This document shows positions 6,540 to 6,715 of a stretch of DNA of 6,715 nt, one piece after another (the stretch's first letter is position 1; every line of letters begins with the position of its first letter). Position numbers and translations under genes: made by a program. Source of the stretch: an uncultured Oscillospiraceae bacterium (GTDB lineage: Bacteria; Bacillota; Clostridia; Oscillospirales; Oscillospiraceae); NCBI GenBank assembly GCA_905234575.1, contig CAJOIG010000088.1, forward strand, positions 1 through 6,715, read 5' to 3'. A model generated the notes under the pieces. The model saw only the letters and a list, made by a program, of their open reading frames with translations, did no database searches and was not told where the DNA came from.

Positions 6540-6715
6540 ATGTTTACTGTCAACGTCAACGGCCGGGACTACGAGTCCGCCCACGACAAAAAGCTGCTGC
6601 GCTTCCTGCGGGACGACCTGCGTCTGACCGCCGCGAAGGACGGCTGCAGCGAGGGCGTCTGCGGCACCTGCACGGTGCTGGTGGACGGGAAGAAAACGAA
6701 GGCCTGCGTGGTGTC
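6540..6715 (+). CDS. Second molybdenum hydroxylase, N-terminal [2Fe-2S] domain (selenium-dependent xanthine dehydrogenase type), truncated by window
   Basis: Only the first 58 complete codons are present. They form the start of a plant-type [2Fe-2S] domain: a short beta segment with VNVNGRDY, then KKLLRFLRDDLRLTAAKDG (17-35), then cluster ligands C36, C41 and C44 in GCSEGVCGTCTVLVDG and C56 in KTKACV. The KKLLRFLR...DGCSEG.CGTC pattern resembles, from memory, the N-terminus of the fused [2Fe-2S]-molybdopterin proteins called selenium-dependent xanthine dehydrogenase (E. coli XdhD-like, over 800 residues). If so, iron-sulfur and molybdenum domains would be one polypeptide, unlike the split enzyme just upstream. 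A separate small subunit cannot be excluded. The start is ATG 6540, with AAGGAGG (6529-6535) 4 bases upstream, slightly close. No promoter fits between the terminator and this start. Confidence 0.75.
   Translation, partial: MFTVNVNGRDYESAHDKKLLRFLRDDLRLTAAKDGCSEGVCGTCTVLVDGKKTKACVV

Noticed and set aside
5292..6584. Minus-strand 430-codon frame under the FeS and FAD subunit genes
   Set aside because: It is antisense to two genes with complete cofactor motifs and crosses the terminator. It has no start signal.
1..6715. CRISPR arrays, tRNA or rRNA genes, insertion sequences, phage genes
   Set aside because: No regularly spaced repeats, tRNA-like cloverleaf, transposase motif or terminal inverted repeats were seen. 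Nearly all sequence is accounted for by ordinary genes.

Overview
This is a GC-rich bacterial window with strong AAGGAGG ribosome binding sites, non-ATG starts (GTG and probably TTG), sigma-A type promoters with 17-18 base spacers, and tightly packed genes. Together with an oxygen-sensitive style of metabolism built on molybdenum hydroxylases, this suggests an anaerobic Bacillota, most likely a high-GC gut Clostridia/Oscillospirales member. The taxonomic placement is inference from style only.

Layout. Bases 1-1140 (minus strand) hold nearly all of an AI-2E family multi-pass membrane protein, cut off at its C-terminus by the window edge. Bases 1141-1295 are a divergent intergenic region with back-to-back promoters. 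Bases 1296-2264 encode a membrane-anchored family 2 glycosyltransferase of the GtrB/dolichol-phosphate-sugar synthase type. Bases 2265-2433 hold a possible weak terminator or operator, a near-consensus promoter and a short leader. From 2434 to 6491 runs a four-gene operon: a MocA-like molybdopterin cytidylyltransferase, then the molybdopterin, [2Fe-2S] and FAD subunits of a three-subunit xanthine dehydrogenase-family enzyme. A strong intrinsic terminator hairpin (6500-6525) follows. Only 14 bases later, at 6540, a second molybdenum hydroxylase gene begins. Its N-terminal [2Fe-2S] domain looks like that of the fused, selenium-dependent xanthine dehydrogenase type, and it is cut off by the window end.

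How the genes work together. The MocA-like protein would attach CMP to molybdopterin, giving the MCD cofactor used by this hydroxylase family. The large subunit would hydroxylate an N-heterocycle or related substrate at the Mo centre, electrons would pass through the two [2Fe-2S] clusters of the small subunit, and the FAD subunit would hand them to NAD or another acceptor. The large subunit keeps the two residues that distinguish purine-oxidising enzymes from aldehyde oxidases (E254 and R334) and the catalytic glutamate (E665), so xanthine, hypoxanthine or a related purine is the favoured substrate. The adjacent second hydroxylase supports a purine-catabolic locus like those of anaerobic gut bacteria, but the rest of such a cluster lies outside the window. 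I see no clearly novel system. The most interesting points are the two tandem hydroxylases of different architecture separated by a terminator with no room for a promoter, the compact large subunit, and the inverted repeat touching the operon promoter.
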